NCBI GenBank assembly: GCA_964420995.1
Contig: CAYQUX010000006.1
Location: 1-64,000, forward strand
Reading direction: 5' to 3'
DNA from: Leptolinea sp964420995
GTDB lineage: Bacteria > Chloroflexota > Anaerolineae > Anaerolineales > Anaerolineaceae
DNA: 64,000 nt
Positions 51,335 to 60,470 of the stretch are shown here, in pieces. The position numbers and the translations under genes are program-made. Each line of letters begins with the position of its first letter. Position 1 is the first letter of the stretch. A model generated the notes under the pieces. It worked only from the letters and a program-made list of their open reading frames with translations. It ran no database searches and had not been told where the DNA came from.

Positions 51335-52696
51335 TTATCGCCGTGGCCGCAGGATCACCCGGATGGGTGTGCCGATGAACGGGTAATCTTTGCGGATTGA
51401 ATTTTCAAGGTAACGAATATAGGTAAAGTGAGCCAGTGAAGGATCATTCACATAGATCAGGAAGGTTGGTGGGTCACTGCGCACCTGGGTGCCATAATAC
51501 AGGCGAAGTGATCGACCATGTAATCCGGGAGAGGCATGCGCGTCTTGCGCTGATTGGATGATGCGGTTTAATTGTGACGTTGTCAGGCGGGCAAGACGTT
51601 CTTCCTGAACTCGGATCACCATGGGCATCACCTGGTCGACGCGCTGATTGGTCTTGGCCGAGATAAAAAGAATGGGCACATAGTCCATAAATTTCAGGTC
51701 TTCTCTGATCTGGGCTGTGTATTGAGCCATGGTGTAGGTATCTTTTTCCACCAGGTCCCATTTATTTACCACTACAACCGTGCTTTTCCAGGCTTCCACA
51801 ATGTAACCGGCAATGTGCGCGTCCTGTGCGCTGATGCCTTCCGTGGCATCCAATACCAGAATGGCCACATCCGCGCGTTCAATGGCGCGCATGGAGCGGA
51901 TCACGCTGTACTTTTCCACGCCGGGTTCCACTTTACCCCGTTTCCGGATACCGGCGGTATCGATCAGTGTGACCTCAATCCCGTTATAGTCGATCTTCGT
52001 GTCAGTCGCGTCGCGTGTGGTGCCGGCGATTGGACTTACAATCGCCCGCTCGCCACCTACCAGTTTATTCAACAGGCTGGATTTCCCCACATTGGGCTTG
52101 CCTACAATGGCCACCTTGATGGAATCGTCTTCCACCTCTTCCACGGCCTCAGGGAATTCCGCCACGAGAGCGTCCAGCAGGTCGCCTGTCCCGGTTCCAT
52201 GCAGCGCGGATACCGGGTAGGGTTCACCCATACCCAGTTCATGAAAATCAACCGCGTTGGAACGTAAGCCGGCGGAATCGGCTTTATTTACCACCAGCAA
52301 CACGGGCGGCATAAAGCGGCCGTCCACTTCTTTCTGCGAGCGGCGCAGCATTTCAGCCACTTCTATGTCTGCCGGGGTAACACCCGAGGTTGCGTCTGTA
52401 ACAAATAGAATCACATCCGCGTCCTGAACAGCCATCTCAGCCTGGGAACGGATCTGTTTAATATAATCCGATGATCCAATGGATAACGGATCTTTACGTG
52501 AACTGGAGGGATCAATCCCTCCCGTGTCGATCATATCAAAGGAAATTCCATTCCAAAGGGATTCACCAAACAAACGGTCACGGGTGGTCCCGGGAACGTC
52601 ATCAACAATAGCGCGCGGTTCACCGGAAAATCGGTTGAAAAGGGTACTCTTGCCCACATTGGGGCGCCCAACCAGGGCAACAACAGGTTTTGTCAT
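51335..52696 (-). CDS. der: Ribosome biogenesis GTPase Der (EngA)
   Basis: The 453-residue protein has two tandem GTPase domains (about 1-165 and 190-360), each with a P-loop (GRPNVGKST and GKPNVGKSS), switch and NKxD motifs (NKAD, NKWD), and a C-terminal KH-like domain. Der acts in late 50S subunit assembly. It is the last gene of the coaE-cdaA-cdaR-der operon, overlapping the cdaR stop by 4 nt, and ends at a strong terminator. Confidence 0.97.
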   Translation of the reverse strand: MTKPVVALVGRPNVGKSTLFNRFSGEPRAIVDDVPGTTRDRLFGESLWNGISFDMIDTGGIDPSSSRKDPLSIGSSDYIKQIRSQAEMAVQDADVILFVTDATSGVTPADIEVAEMLRRSQKEVDGRFMPPVLLVVNKADSAGLRSNAVDFHELGMGEPYPVSALHGTGTGDLLDALVAEFPEAVEEVEDDSIKVAIVGKPNVGKSSLLNKLVGGERAIVSPIAGTTRDATDTKIDYNGIEVTLIDTAGIRKRGKVEPGVEKYSVIRSMRAIERADVAILVLDATEGISAQDAHIAGYIVEAWKSTVVVVNKWDLVEKDTYTMAQYTAQIREDLKFMDYVPILFISAKTNQRVDQVMPMVIRVQEERLARLTTSQLNRIIQSAQDAHASPGLHGRSLRLYYGTQVRSDPPTFLIYVNDPSLAHFTYIRYLENSIRKDYPFIGTPIRVILRPRR

Positions 52697-53952
52697 GCAG
52701 GGCCTTTTTCTTCAGGTTTAATAAGGCTTGATATTTTACCCGTTATTGTCACTTCAATCGATCCGGGAAGGATGGATTGCACCTGCAATTCCGGAATCTT
52801 GACTTCAACCAGCGGTATTCGCTGATAGGTTCCTTCCGGGTCATCGGCAATATTCACATAAACCCGAACATCGCTGGCTTTCAGGCTGTCTAGGAGGGGA
52901 ATTGGACCGGAAATGATCACATCCACATACTCCGGCGAAACACTGGCTTCAAGACCCTGTGTGCCGCCCACAATCTCAACACGCATGCCATTTAGCGTCA
53001 CACTACTCTCAACGGTGGAAACTCCCACCTGAACATTCACAGTCTGGTCTCCAACTATCGAGATTCCCGGAGGAAGATTCAAAGAAATCCGGATTTCCCT
53101 GTCATCCTTTAAACCTGACAGACTGATGGGAGCGGTTTCCACATAGCCGGGGAGACTATCGACCACTTTCGGATCGGTAGAGAAAACCGTCACAGACGGT
53201 GGATATGCGGAAATATTTGTCAGGCGATATCCATTGGCCAGATTTCCGCTTGTGGCCACTTTAACCACCACATTGCGATAACCGCCGCGTTGAATGATCT
53301 TCTCTTTTACGACAACGCGGTCAGGATTCAACGTCACCCCGCTGACCGGCAATTCATTATTGTCCAACGCCAGTAGATTTACGGATTGTTCAATATCCTC
53401 ATGCGCCTGAGAATGATCGAGGATTGCCCGGACTTCCTGAACACGTTTTACCCGGCTTTCTGGACCGCTGACTGTGGTTGTTGTCTTGTTTAATTCCGGT
53501 GTTTCAGCCCGAAAACCGACAGCCGGATCGCCTCGTAAGGTCAACGTGATCGGCAGGGAGCGGTTCAGCAAGGGTTCCAGAGTGACATCCACACTGGAGG
53601 GCGCGTAGCTGACAATTTCCACTGGCCGCTGCATCACTTGTATCTGCACAGGTATCGTGTGCGGCCCGGCAGACAGACCCGAGAGATCAACCAACGCCTT
53701 CACAGAGGAATGATCAGAAATCAGATTGGTCCACACAGAACGTGGCGCGCGCAGGTTGAGAGTGAGCGTTTTGGCAGGCTCATTGGTCAGAAGGAAGGTT
53801 GGATCCTGCCCGATGATCTCCACCGAGATTGGATATGGGAAGGCGCGAACTTCCGCCGGATCAGCCGCGGTGATTGCCAGAATCCAGACGGCAATGGACA
53901 AAGCGAGAGCCAGTAGGAAGGTCGGTATATGGCGCGTGATTTTTTGTACCAT
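52693..53952 (-). CDS. cdaR: CdaR-type YbbR-domain protein
   Basis: The 419-residue protein has one N-terminal membrane helix (about 10-30, with the typical LALALSIAVWILAI) and four YbbR-type beta repeats outside the membrane. CdaR binds the membrane diadenylate cyclase CdaA and tunes its activity in Bacillota. It lies 7 nt behind cdaA. The canonical partner glmM, which often follows, is not in this window; der takes its place. Confidence 0.9.
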   Translation of the reverse strand: MVQKITRHIPTFLLALALSIAVWILAITAADPAEVRAFPYPISVEIIGQDPTFLLTNEPAKTLTLNLRAPRSVWTNLISDHSSVKALVDLSGLSAGPHTIPVQIQVMQRPVEIVSYAPSSVDVTLEPLLNRSLPITLTLRGDPAVGFRAETPELNKTTTTVSGPESRVKRVQEVRAILDHSQAHEDIEQSVNLLALDNNELPVSGVTLNPDRVVVKEKIIQRGGYRNVVVKVATSGNLANGYRLTNISAYPPSVTVFSTDPKVVDSLPGYVETAPISLSGLKDDREIRISLNLPPGISIVGDQTVNVQVGVSTVESSVTLNGMRVEIVGGTQGLEASVSPEYVDVIISGPIPLLDSLKASDVRVYVNIADDPEGTYQRIPLVEVKIPELQVQSILPGSIEVTITGKISSLIKPEEKGPA

Positions 53953-53959
53953 TTAAGAA

Positions 53960-54841
53960 TTATTCCTCTGGCTGCCGAATGGATGGGATTCTCAGGATAC
54001 GTTTCAACCATCCAGAATTCTGGGATGCATTGTCTTCCGGCCGGTAAAATGCCATCAGGATATTTTCAAGCCGCTCACTGTCAAGCCGGCGGATCATCCG
54101 CCCGCCATGTGCGATGGATATGGAACCGGTTTCTTCAGAAACAACCACAGCCACGGCATCGCTGGCTTCAGAAATACCCAGGGCGGCGCGGTGCCGCAAA
54201 CCCATCTGGCGGTCCGGGGTGCGGTTCAGAATACCCGAAGCCGATAGCGGCATGACGCAGGCACCTGCCACGATGAGATTATTGGAAATGATCACAGCCC
54301 CATCATGCAAAGGGGTATTCGGGTAGAAAATCTGCATGAGCATTTCAGGGGACACTCTGGAATTCAACACCACACCGGTCTGAATATAATCGCGCAAAGA
54401 ATCACTGCGCTGCAAAATGATCAACGCGCCGTGCTGGCGTGCTGACAGACGGGCGCAGGCGGTGGCAATAGCTTTCACTGTTTGCTGAAGGGAACCAACG
54501 CCTTCTACAGCGGGCTGCGAGAATACTCTAGGCCCACCCGCGCGGCCTAGTTTTTCCAGCCCGCGCCGGATCTCCGGCGCGAAAATGACCGGGATTGAAA
54601 GTAGAAGCGCCGGCAGCGCGTTCTTGATCAGCCAGGAAAACGCGGGCAGATTGACCAGACTGGTCATCAGGCTGATCACAATAATGATCAACACCACTCC
54701 GCGCAACAAAATGACCGCCTGTGTATCGCGCACCACCAGCAAAATGGCGAAGAAGATCAATGTAACCAGCGATATGTCGATCAGGCTTAGCCAGTTCAAT
54801 CGCTGTAATAAAAAGAGGATTTGACTGAGAAATTCAGACAC
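53960..54841 (-). CDS. cdaA: Membrane diadenylate cyclase CdaA
   Basis: The protein has three N-terminal membrane segments and a DAC domain with the catalytic LHDGAVII and LRHRAALG motifs. It makes c-di-AMP from two ATP. I start it at GTG 54841 (293 residues), which has AGGA 8 nt upstream and overlaps the coaE stop by 8 nt; an ATG 19 codons earlier lies inside coaE without a ribosome site. Together with cdaR it forms the standard c-di-AMP module. The KimA and TrkA proteins at 39022-42362 belong to c-di-AMP target families. Confidence 0.94.
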   Translation of the reverse strand: MSEFLSQILFLLQRLNWLSLIDISLVTLIFFAILLVVRDTQAVILLRGVVLIIIVISLMTSLVNLPAFSWLIKNALPALLLSIPVIFAPEIRRGLEKLGRAGGPRVFSQPAVEGVGSLQQTVKAIATACARLSARQHGALIILQRSDSLRDYIQTGVVLNSRVSPEMLMQIFYPNTPLHDGAVIISNNLIVAGACVMPLSASGILNRTPDRQMGLRHRAALGISEASDAVAVVVSEETGSISIAHGGRMIRRLDSERLENILMAFYRPEDNASQNSGWLKRILRIPSIRQPEE

Positions 54842-55475
54842 TTTTGTCTTCCTGGACAGCCAGTTGATATGTTTCGGGAACCTCAGTTTCCCAGGCATGT
54901 TTTACCTGGATCAACAGGTCTTCCAGTGTCCCATCATTTTGAATGATCACGTCAGCCTGTTCCAGCTTGTCTTCCTGGGGAGGTTGAGCGTGAATACGCG
55001 CACGCGCGTCATCCTCGGTCATTTCCCGGAACAATATCAATCGCGCCAGTCGGATCTCCTGGGGCGCGTTGGTCACCCAGAGAGCATCGCACTGGTCAAC
55101 GAGTCTGGACTCAATGAGTTTGATGGCCTCAATCACAATGATGGGAATGGTCGATTCCTGGATGATTCGTTCCACTTCTTCACTTACCAGGGGGTGAATA
55201 ATCTTCTCTAGCTCTGTCAGTTTTTCGGGATTTTTGAACACCAGGGCTGCCAGAGCAGCCCGGTCCAAACGCTGGTCAGGCGTCATGAAATCCCAGCCGA
55301 AATGGTCCAGCACCTGGCTATACGCCCGGCCGCCGGGTTCCATAATTTTCCGTGAGATCAAGTCAGCATCAATCCCCAATGCGCCCAGGCATTGCAAAAT
55401 TTTTCTGACTTCACTTTTACCTGTTCCAATATTTCCGGTCAGGCCAATAATATATTTATTATTCCATTTACTCAT
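54834..55475 (-). CDS. coaE: Dephospho-CoA kinase
   Basis: CoaE phosphorylates dephospho-CoA in the last step of coenzyme A synthesis. The 213-residue P-loop kinase has GLTGNIGTGKSEV, the DADLISRKI segment and a lid with Arg-rich residues (RLARLILFREMTEDDARARI). It heads an operon with cdaA, cdaR and der behind a strong promoter. panC and panE, earlier enzymes of the same pathway, lie 11 kb away. Confidence 0.95.
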   Translation of the reverse strand: MSKWNNKYIIGLTGNIGTGKSEVRKILQCLGALGIDADLISRKIMEPGGRAYSQVLDHFGWDFMTPDQRLDRAALAALVFKNPEKLTELEKIIHPLVSEEVERIIQESTIPIIVIEAIKLIESRLVDQCDALWVTNAPQEIRLARLILFREMTEDDARARIHAQPPQEDKLEQADVIIQNDGTLEDLLIQVKHAWETEVPETYQLAVQEDKSV

Positions 55476-55530
55476 GTCATATCCGTTGCAGGAACAAGAC
55501 CAACCAGCGTCAACCAGCGATATATCTTGA

Positions 55531-55559
55531 TTCTAGCCGTGGTACAGGCGAAAGTCAAA
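55531..55559 (-). promoter_or_regulatory. Promoter of the coaE-cdaA-cdaR-der operon
   Basis: On the minus strand TTGACT (55554-55559), 17 nt spacer, TAGAAT (55531-55536). The leader is about 49 nt and contains a tandem copy of CGCTGGTTG (from 55501-55520). Confidence 0.8.
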
Positions 55560-55642
55560 CCGCATATTTTCATGGGTTCATGTCCCATTCATCCTCCAGT
55601 TCGTGGATATAAATCCCCCGTCCTTATGATATCACGCAGAAA

Positions 55643-56899
55643 TCAGGCTACCCATATCCACCAGGAAAAACACACAAGGAGTATTGCCTGTGAGGTTAAT
55701 CCCAGAACAAGTGATGGGATCACCTTCCATCGGGAGGGTATTTTTTGAAGCAGCCCGGCCAGTGAAAAGAACACAGGGAAAAGCCCAAGTATGTACCGCG
55801 AGGCGCTAACCAGCAATCCCTGGTTGTCCACCTTGATAAGCAACAATCCCAATCCCAGCCAGGCATAGATCTGGTAAGAAAACGGTATGGGCAACTTTTT
55901 TACCGGTATCAACACCAGACTGGCTATGGCGATTAATAACAGAATCAGATCGGCGCCCTGTGCCAGAGGGTTAATGGGAGTGGTCAACTGTCGCAATCCC
56001 AGCAGGGATGAAAAATTTCCCGCCACACCTTCCAGAGGCCAACCGGTGTGTTGTCCCCAGTGAAGGGCAAGTGTCTCCCACGGCCAGGCAAATCCCAGAC
56101 CAAATTTTACATAGAGCACATAGATCGTTGTGACCAACACCGGCAGGAATCCAGAAATTGCGCTCAAAAAAGCAAGTTTTCTGGTTCCAATATTTTTCTT
56201 CAGTCCAATGCCATGTTGTATCCACCATTCATAGAATATTGGAACGGCCAGAATTACCCCCTGCAAGCGGGTCAGCGCCGCCAGCATTGCCCATACCCCT
56301 GCCCATCCAAACCGTCCACGATGCGCCATCCAGATCGCAGCCGCAGCACACACCAGAAACAGAGACTCCGAGTACCCGGCAACGAGAAAGAAAGCCGTGG
56401 GAAACAAGAGCAGACCGCGAACGGATGACACTCCCCAACCGGGAGACAACTCTTCGGCTATGCGATATAGAAGTGCACACACCAGTATGGCAGAAAGATT
56501 GCTCACCAGAATGGCAGAGACCATCGGCGGTATCCCCAATTCTGATACCAGGTGGACCAATGCCGGGTATAACGGCGGCCAGACTGTCAGAAATGGGCGG
56601 GAATACCCATTCCCGGCAATCTCAAGATAATACACGGTATCCCAACGATACCAGGGTGCCAGGAAAAAATGGCTGAACCATCCGGCATCCTGCAACCGGA
56701 ACAGCGTTTCCCTGACAGCGGGATCAGAGGGCACTACCCCGGGAGGGAAAAAATTCAGAAGGAGCAGGACCAGCGAATTCCACAGCCGTAAAGTGATGTA
56801 TGCCATGGATCCCAAAATAACCGGTTTCTTCCATGGTAGGAACCAGTTCTTTTCCTGGCTATGTGTTTCAACAGGTTTTTGTTCACCTACGGCTGTCAT
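55643..56899 (-). CDS. PIG-V-like polytopic mannosyltransferase
   Basis: The 418-residue protein has about ten hydrophobic segments. An early RWDTVYYLEIAGNGYS motif and FPTAFFLVAGYSESLFL are typical of PIG-V/GPI mannosyltransferase II and its bacterial homologues, which use polyprenyl-phosphate-mannose outside the cytoplasm. The acceptor here could be a glycolipid or a protein. A polyprenol-phosphate-mannose synthase is encoded at 49750, giving a donor source. The 221-nt gap upstream (56900-57120) contains no promoter I would trust; GGGG precedes the ATG. Confidence 0.85.
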   Translation of the reverse strand: MTAVGEQKPVETHSQEKNWFLPWKKPVILGSMAYITLRLWNSLVLLLLNFFPPGVVPSDPAVRETLFRLQDAGWFSHFFLAPWYRWDTVYYLEIAGNGYSRPFLTVWPPLYPALVHLVSELGIPPMVSAILVSNLSAILVCALLYRIAEELSPGWGVSSVRGLLLFPTAFFLVAGYSESLFLVCAAAAIWMAHRGRFGWAGVWAMLAALTRLQGVILAVPIFYEWWIQHGIGLKKNIGTRKLAFLSAISGFLPVLVTTIYVLYVKFGLGFAWPWETLALHWGQHTGWPLEGVAGNFSSLLGLRQLTTPINPLAQGADLILLLIAIASLVLIPVKKLPIPFSYQIYAWLGLGLLLIKVDNQGLLVSASRYILGLFPVFFSLAGLLQKIPSRWKVIPSLVLGLTSQAILLVCFSWWIWVA

Positions 56900-57120
56900 T
56901 CGTTACCCCGATCATTTTCAGATTCGACCTCATGTTTCCACGGGAATGTAACTGGAACAAATTACCTTTGTGATTAATACCCATTCCATTATTTCTCATG
57001 CAGGCGGCTGACGCAAATATTCGGTTTAAATTACCCTGTGCAAGGTTATTTAATCCGTTTTACACCCCCCTGTGTTCAGCCATTAAATGAATATATCCTG
57101 GAACTTTTGTTACCTGATTC

Positions 57121-57480
57121 CTATTTTTGAACCAGATACTCTTTGGCTTCTTCCGTGTTGGATGCCTGTTTAATTTCATGCAGCGTTAAGAACCTGACTG
57201 TAGCCAGTACCGGCTGCTTGGATTCATCCACGCCAACAACCGCTGACGCCCTTACAAAATGAACATTAGAGAGAGCGAAATCCTTGATCGCCGCCACCGA
57301 GTCTTTATTCTGAACAGCGTCTGTCACATCAGTTAGCAGCAGAACTGAATTTCTCGGTTGGGTCTTGATTAACGCGATTGCTTCATTGATGGTGGTTATG
57401 GTTTCTTGAGGACTGCATTTTGATAAATCAACCTCAATTATTTTCTTCTCTTTGTATTCGTGAATGCCTACTCGCGACAC
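57121..57480 (-). CDS. STAS/SpoIIAA-like protein
   Basis: The 119-residue soluble protein starts at GTG 57480, with AGGAGG 5 nt upstream; the longer open frame has no ribosome site. The pattern of alternating strands and helices (IIEVDLSKC, SVLLLTDVTDAV, RASAVVGVDE) fits the STAS/SEC14-like fold seen in anti-sigma-factor antagonists and related small regulators. The usual phosphorylated Ser position cannot be identified with certainty. It is divergent from an FHA kinase gene 185 nt away, so it may be a phosphorylation target (inference). Confidence 0.7.
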   Translation of the reverse strand: MSRVGIHEYKEKKIIEVDLSKCSPQETITTINEAIALIKTQPRNSVLLLTDVTDAVQNKDSVAAIKDFALSNVHFVRASAVVGVDESKQPVLATVRFLTLHEIKQASNTEEAKEYLVQK

Positions 57481-57665
57481 ACTGTCCTCCTGACAAAAAA
57501 ATGTAATCCATTTGCGAGGTAAATCCACAGAATTATACGTTCGGGAAGAAACAAAAATGGAAAATGTGATTAAACACATGATTAATTTCCTGTCAGTCAG
57601 GTATAAATGGTCAAATCCGGATACAATTACACTTAATTAGCTCATACCCCGGAGGGGAAGGGTTT

Positions 57666-59057
57666 ATGACAGCCAAAGTCATTATTGATGTTTCCAGTAC
57701 TACAGGTAAAAAGCGAGTTTTTTCCTACGAAGACCATGACACATTTATGGTCGGGCGCATGGGGGATTGTCATGTGTGTATTGAAGATGACAGTTTTCTT
57801 TCCCGGCATCACTTCATTCTTGAAGTGAATCCACCGCATGCCCGGTTACAAGACCTGGGCAGTCTGAATGGCACCTACATAAATAGCAAGAAAGTTGGGG
57901 GAAGAAGTGCCAATGAAACTCCCGAAGAAGCAATTGCCCTGTATAAATTTCCATGGGTTGATCTAAAAAATGGTGACGTGATCACCACCGGTGATACCCG
58001 TTTCACGATGATCATCCAGACTCCTGATTTGAATACCAATCCTGTGCGCTGCCAGAAATGCGGCCGCAACGTCTCAAATGAAATCGGTGCGGCACGCGGA
58101 GGCACATATATCTGCGAAAGCTGTCAGAAATCCGCGCAGGCCAGCCCGTTTGACCTGTTGCAGCAATTCCTTAACGAGAATCGGTCGACTCAGACTGAAA
58201 CCCGGCGAGGTTTCTTCAGTGATGAATTCGTCAAATTTTCAGACTACGATATCGTAAAAGTCCTTGGGGCAGGAGTTTTTGGCGCCACCTATCAGATCAT
58301 GCATCGATCCACGGGAAAACAGGCTGCGTTGAAGTTAATGCTACCCAGAACGGCGGCCAATACCGCCCTGCAGGAGCACTTTCTCGAGGAGACCAGTGAC
58401 GTCCAAAAAGCCAAACATCATAATCTGATGGAGTTTTATGAATCTGGCTGCCGTAATGGCATTTTCTATTTCCTGATGGAATACTGTAATGTCGGCAACC
58501 TTGAATCATTACGGCGGGGCGGGAAAATTCAGCCTGACATTTTAATCCTTTCCATGCTGCAGGTTCTGGAAGCCCTTACCATCGCGCACAATGAAGGACG
58601 CGTCCATCGCGATCTGAAACCCCAGAACATACTGATGCACAGTGCCAATAACAGCCTGGTTACGAAGATTTCGGACTTCGGTTTGACAAAGAGTTTTATA
58701 TCCAATGGTCTGAGCGGAATGACTGTCACTGGAATGGCTGCTGGCTCTTCCCCTTATACCCCGCGTGAACAGGTGGTGGATTTCAAGTATGCCCGGCCTG
58801 AAACAGACATCTGGGCGCTGGGTGCCACCATATACAACCTGCTGACCGGAGAATTCCCTCGTAACTTCTCGTATGGTAAAGATCCATTGGATGTCATTTT
58901 GAATGGAGATATCATCCCCATTGCCAGGCGTGACACTACCATTCCCCGCGAACTGGCCGAAATTGTTGACCGGGCGGTAAGGAATGACCCGGCGGAACGA
59001 TATCAGCATGCCGGTGAGATGCTTTCCGCACTAAAAAGGGTATGGAAGAAAAAGTAA
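57666..59057 (+). CDS. FHA domain, zinc ribbon and Ser/Thr kinase protein
   Basis: The 463-residue protein has an N-terminal FHA domain (about 5-118) with the phosphothreonine-binding GR (30-31), SRHH (46-49) and NGT (68-70). A CxxC-x17-CxxC zinc ribbon (129-153) follows, then a kinase (about 193-463) with HRDLKPQN (314-321), DFG (337-339) and TPREQ instead of APE. The glycine loop GAGVFGATY is intact. It is cytoplasmic, with no membrane helix. FHA on the same chain suggests docking to phosphorylated partners or autoregulation. GGAGGGG precedes the ATG; a TACAAT box lies at 57622-57627. Confidence 0.94.
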   Translation: MTAKVIIDVSSTTGKKRVFSYEDHDTFMVGRMGDCHVCIEDDSFLSRHHFILEVNPPHARLQDLGSLNGTYINSKKVGGRSANETPEEAIALYKFPWVDLKNGDVITTGDTRFTMIIQTPDLNTNPVRCQKCGRNVSNEIGAARGGTYICESCQKSAQASPFDLLQQFLNENRSTQTETRRGFFSDEFVKFSDYDIVKVLGAGVFGATYQIMHRSTGKQAALKLMLPRTAANTALQEHFLEETSDVQKAKHHNLMEFYESGCRNGIFYFLMEYCNVGNLESLRRGGKIQPDILILSMLQVLEALTIAHNEGRVHRDLKPQNILMHSANNSLVTKISDFGLTKSFISNGLSGMTVTGMAAGSSPYTPREQVVDFKYARPETDIWALGATIYNLLTGEFPRNFSYGKDPLDVILNGDIIPIARRDTTIPRELAEIVDRAVRNDPAERYQHAGEMLSALKRVWKKK

Positions 59058-59061
59058 TCGC

Positions 59062-59090
59062 TTGACACCCCCCGATGTCTCGTGTAGAAT
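59062..59090 (+). promoter_or_regulatory. Promoter of tRNA-Phe
   Basis: Consensus TTGACA (59062-59067), 17 nt spacer, TAGAAT (59085-59090). Transcription would start about 4 nt before the mature tRNA. Confidence 0.85.
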
Positions 59091-59100
59091 ACATCCACTT

Positions 59101-59176
59101 GCCGAGATAGCTCAGTTGGTAGAGCACACGACTGAAAATTGTGGTGTCCTGGGTCCGATTCCCAGTCTCGGCACCA
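59101..59176 (+). tRNA. tRNA-Phe (GAA)
   Basis: The cloverleaf is complete. A 7-bp acceptor stem joins 59101-59107 to 59166-59172. The D arm is GCTC/GAGC with G18-G19. The anticodon stem is CACGA/TTGTG, with loop CTGAAAA and anticodon GAA (59134-59136). A 5-nt variable loop and a 5-bp T stem CTGGG/CCCAG follow, and CCA is encoded. The T loop reads TCCGATT, so position 55 is C where nearly all tRNAs have U. It has its own promoter. Confidence 0.95.
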
Positions 59177-59215
59177 AACACCTGGAGTGATCCGGGTGTT
59201 ATTGATTCTCGGGCA

Positions 59216-59224
59216 TGTTACAAT
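59216..59224 (+). promoter_or_regulatory. Extended -10 promoter of the YabE-like gene
   Basis: TG at 59216-59217, one base, then TACAAT (59219-59224), 7 nt before the ATG at 59232. This predicts a leaderless mRNA, although read-through from the tRNA is also possible. Confidence 0.5.
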
Positions 59225-59231
59225 GCCAGAT

Positions 59232-60470
59232 ATGCTTGCCAGACACGGGAAGACCATCTCCCTTTCCAGTATCTTTTTGGGCATTGGCCTGATTGGATTG
59301 TGGCTCCTGACCACCAATCCCAATCCCGACCTGCCTGCCAGCACCATTCTCGTGCGTTCCACCGGTGGTATGCCTGTGGTGTTCTCCGCTGATTTGCGCC
59401 CGGGGAATATTCTTCAGGAAGCCGGCATCCATCTATACCCCGGGGACCAGATACTGGTTGACGGTCAGCGTTACAAACCCGACCAGGAATTGATCAAAAC
59501 AACCAACCGGGTTATCCAATTGATCCCGTCAGCGCGGGTGACATTGCTCGAGAATGGCAGGGAAAAGATATTTTTCAGTTCAGCCGCCACACTGGGTCAG
59601 GCGCTATGGGACGCCGGCTACCGACTGTCTCAATCTGACCGAATCGACCCTCCCCTGGATACTCTCCTGGTTGGTGATCTTCGGGCGGAACTACATCCCG
59701 CCATCCCTGTTTTTGTGGTTGATGGAGGAAAAACCAGGCGCATCCGCACCTCCGCAGCCACAGTGGAAGCCGCGCTGGCTGAATCCGGTTACGCTCTCAC
59801 CGCGCTGGATAGCACCGAACCAGCCGCCGATCAACCGGTTCCGGTGGGACAATCGATACAGATTTTACGGAACAATCAGCAAATCATTCTTACCGGAAAA
59901 AGCCTGGCTTTTGAAAATGAGCAGGTATACAAAGAAGAGCTTGGACAGGGAAAGAGTGAAGTGGTACAGGCCGGCGAAAATGGATTGGAAATACTGCGCG
60001 AACGTGTGTCCTTCACAAACGGGAAGGAAGTTGACCGTAAAATCGAAGGTTCGGTTATGGTCCGGGAACCTGTTAAACAGATTACCAATGTGGGTACAAA
60101 GGCCGTGGTAAAAAACGTGGATATTGGCGCGGAATCTCTGGATTACTACCGCGTGGAGGATGTGTATATCACATCCTATTCGCCCTGCCGCCAGGGTTAC
60201 GACCATTGCAGCACGGGTACCGCAAGCGGAACGCCGCTGGCCAAAGGTGTGATCGCGGTCACACCGGCATGGTACAGGATATTCGCCGGAACGCAAATTT
60301 ATATCCCCGGGTACGGCGTCGGTACTGTTGCCGATACGGGCGGCGGTATCCCCGGCAAGTATTGGATTGATCTCGGGTACGGCGAAGAGGATTTTGTCAA
60401 CTGGCATCAAACCGTAACCGTGTATTTCTTGAATCCGGCTCCGGCCAACGTCCCCGAGGTGCTGCCATGA
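59232..60470 (+). CDS. YabE-like wall protein: DUF348 repeats, G5 and 3D domains
   Basis: The protein (412 residues from ATG 59232) has an N-terminal membrane helix (about 10-28), two to three DUF348 ubiquitin-like repeats (about 40-190), a G5 domain (about 210-290) and a C-terminal 3D domain (about 310-405). The 3D domain carries the double-psi-barrel residues V-A-V-T-P and the aspartates of VADTGGGIPGKYWIDLGY. Proteins of this build (YabE, Rpf-like) cut or remodel peptidoglycan. It directly precedes rsmA, as yabE does near ksgA in Bacillus. ATG 59223 is an alternative but falls in the -10 box. Confidence 0.9.
   Translation: MLARHGKTISLSSIFLGIGLIGLWLLTTNPNPDLPASTILVRSTGGMPVVFSADLRPGNILQEAGIHLYPGDQILVDGQRYKPDQELIKTTNRVIQLIPSARVTLLENGREKIFFSSAATLGQALWDAGYRLSQSDRIDPPLDTLLVGDLRAELHPAIPVFVVDGGKTRRIRTSAATVEAALAESGYALTALDSTEPAADQPVPVGQSIQILRNNQQIILTGKSLAFENEQVYKEELGQGKSEVVQAGENGLEILRERVSFTNGKEVDRKIEGSVMVREPVKQITNVGTKAVVKNVDIGAESLDYYRVEDVYITSYSPCRQGYDHCSTGTASGTPLAKGVIAVTPAWYRIFAGTQIYIPGYGVGTVADTGGGIPGKYWIDLGYGEEDFVNWHQTVTVYFLNPAPANVPEVLP

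Noticed and set aside
55476..55575. Short peptide ORF in the coaE leader
   Set aside because: The frame of about 32 codons runs across the -35/-10 promoter, so it could not be translated from that transcript; no conservation evidence.
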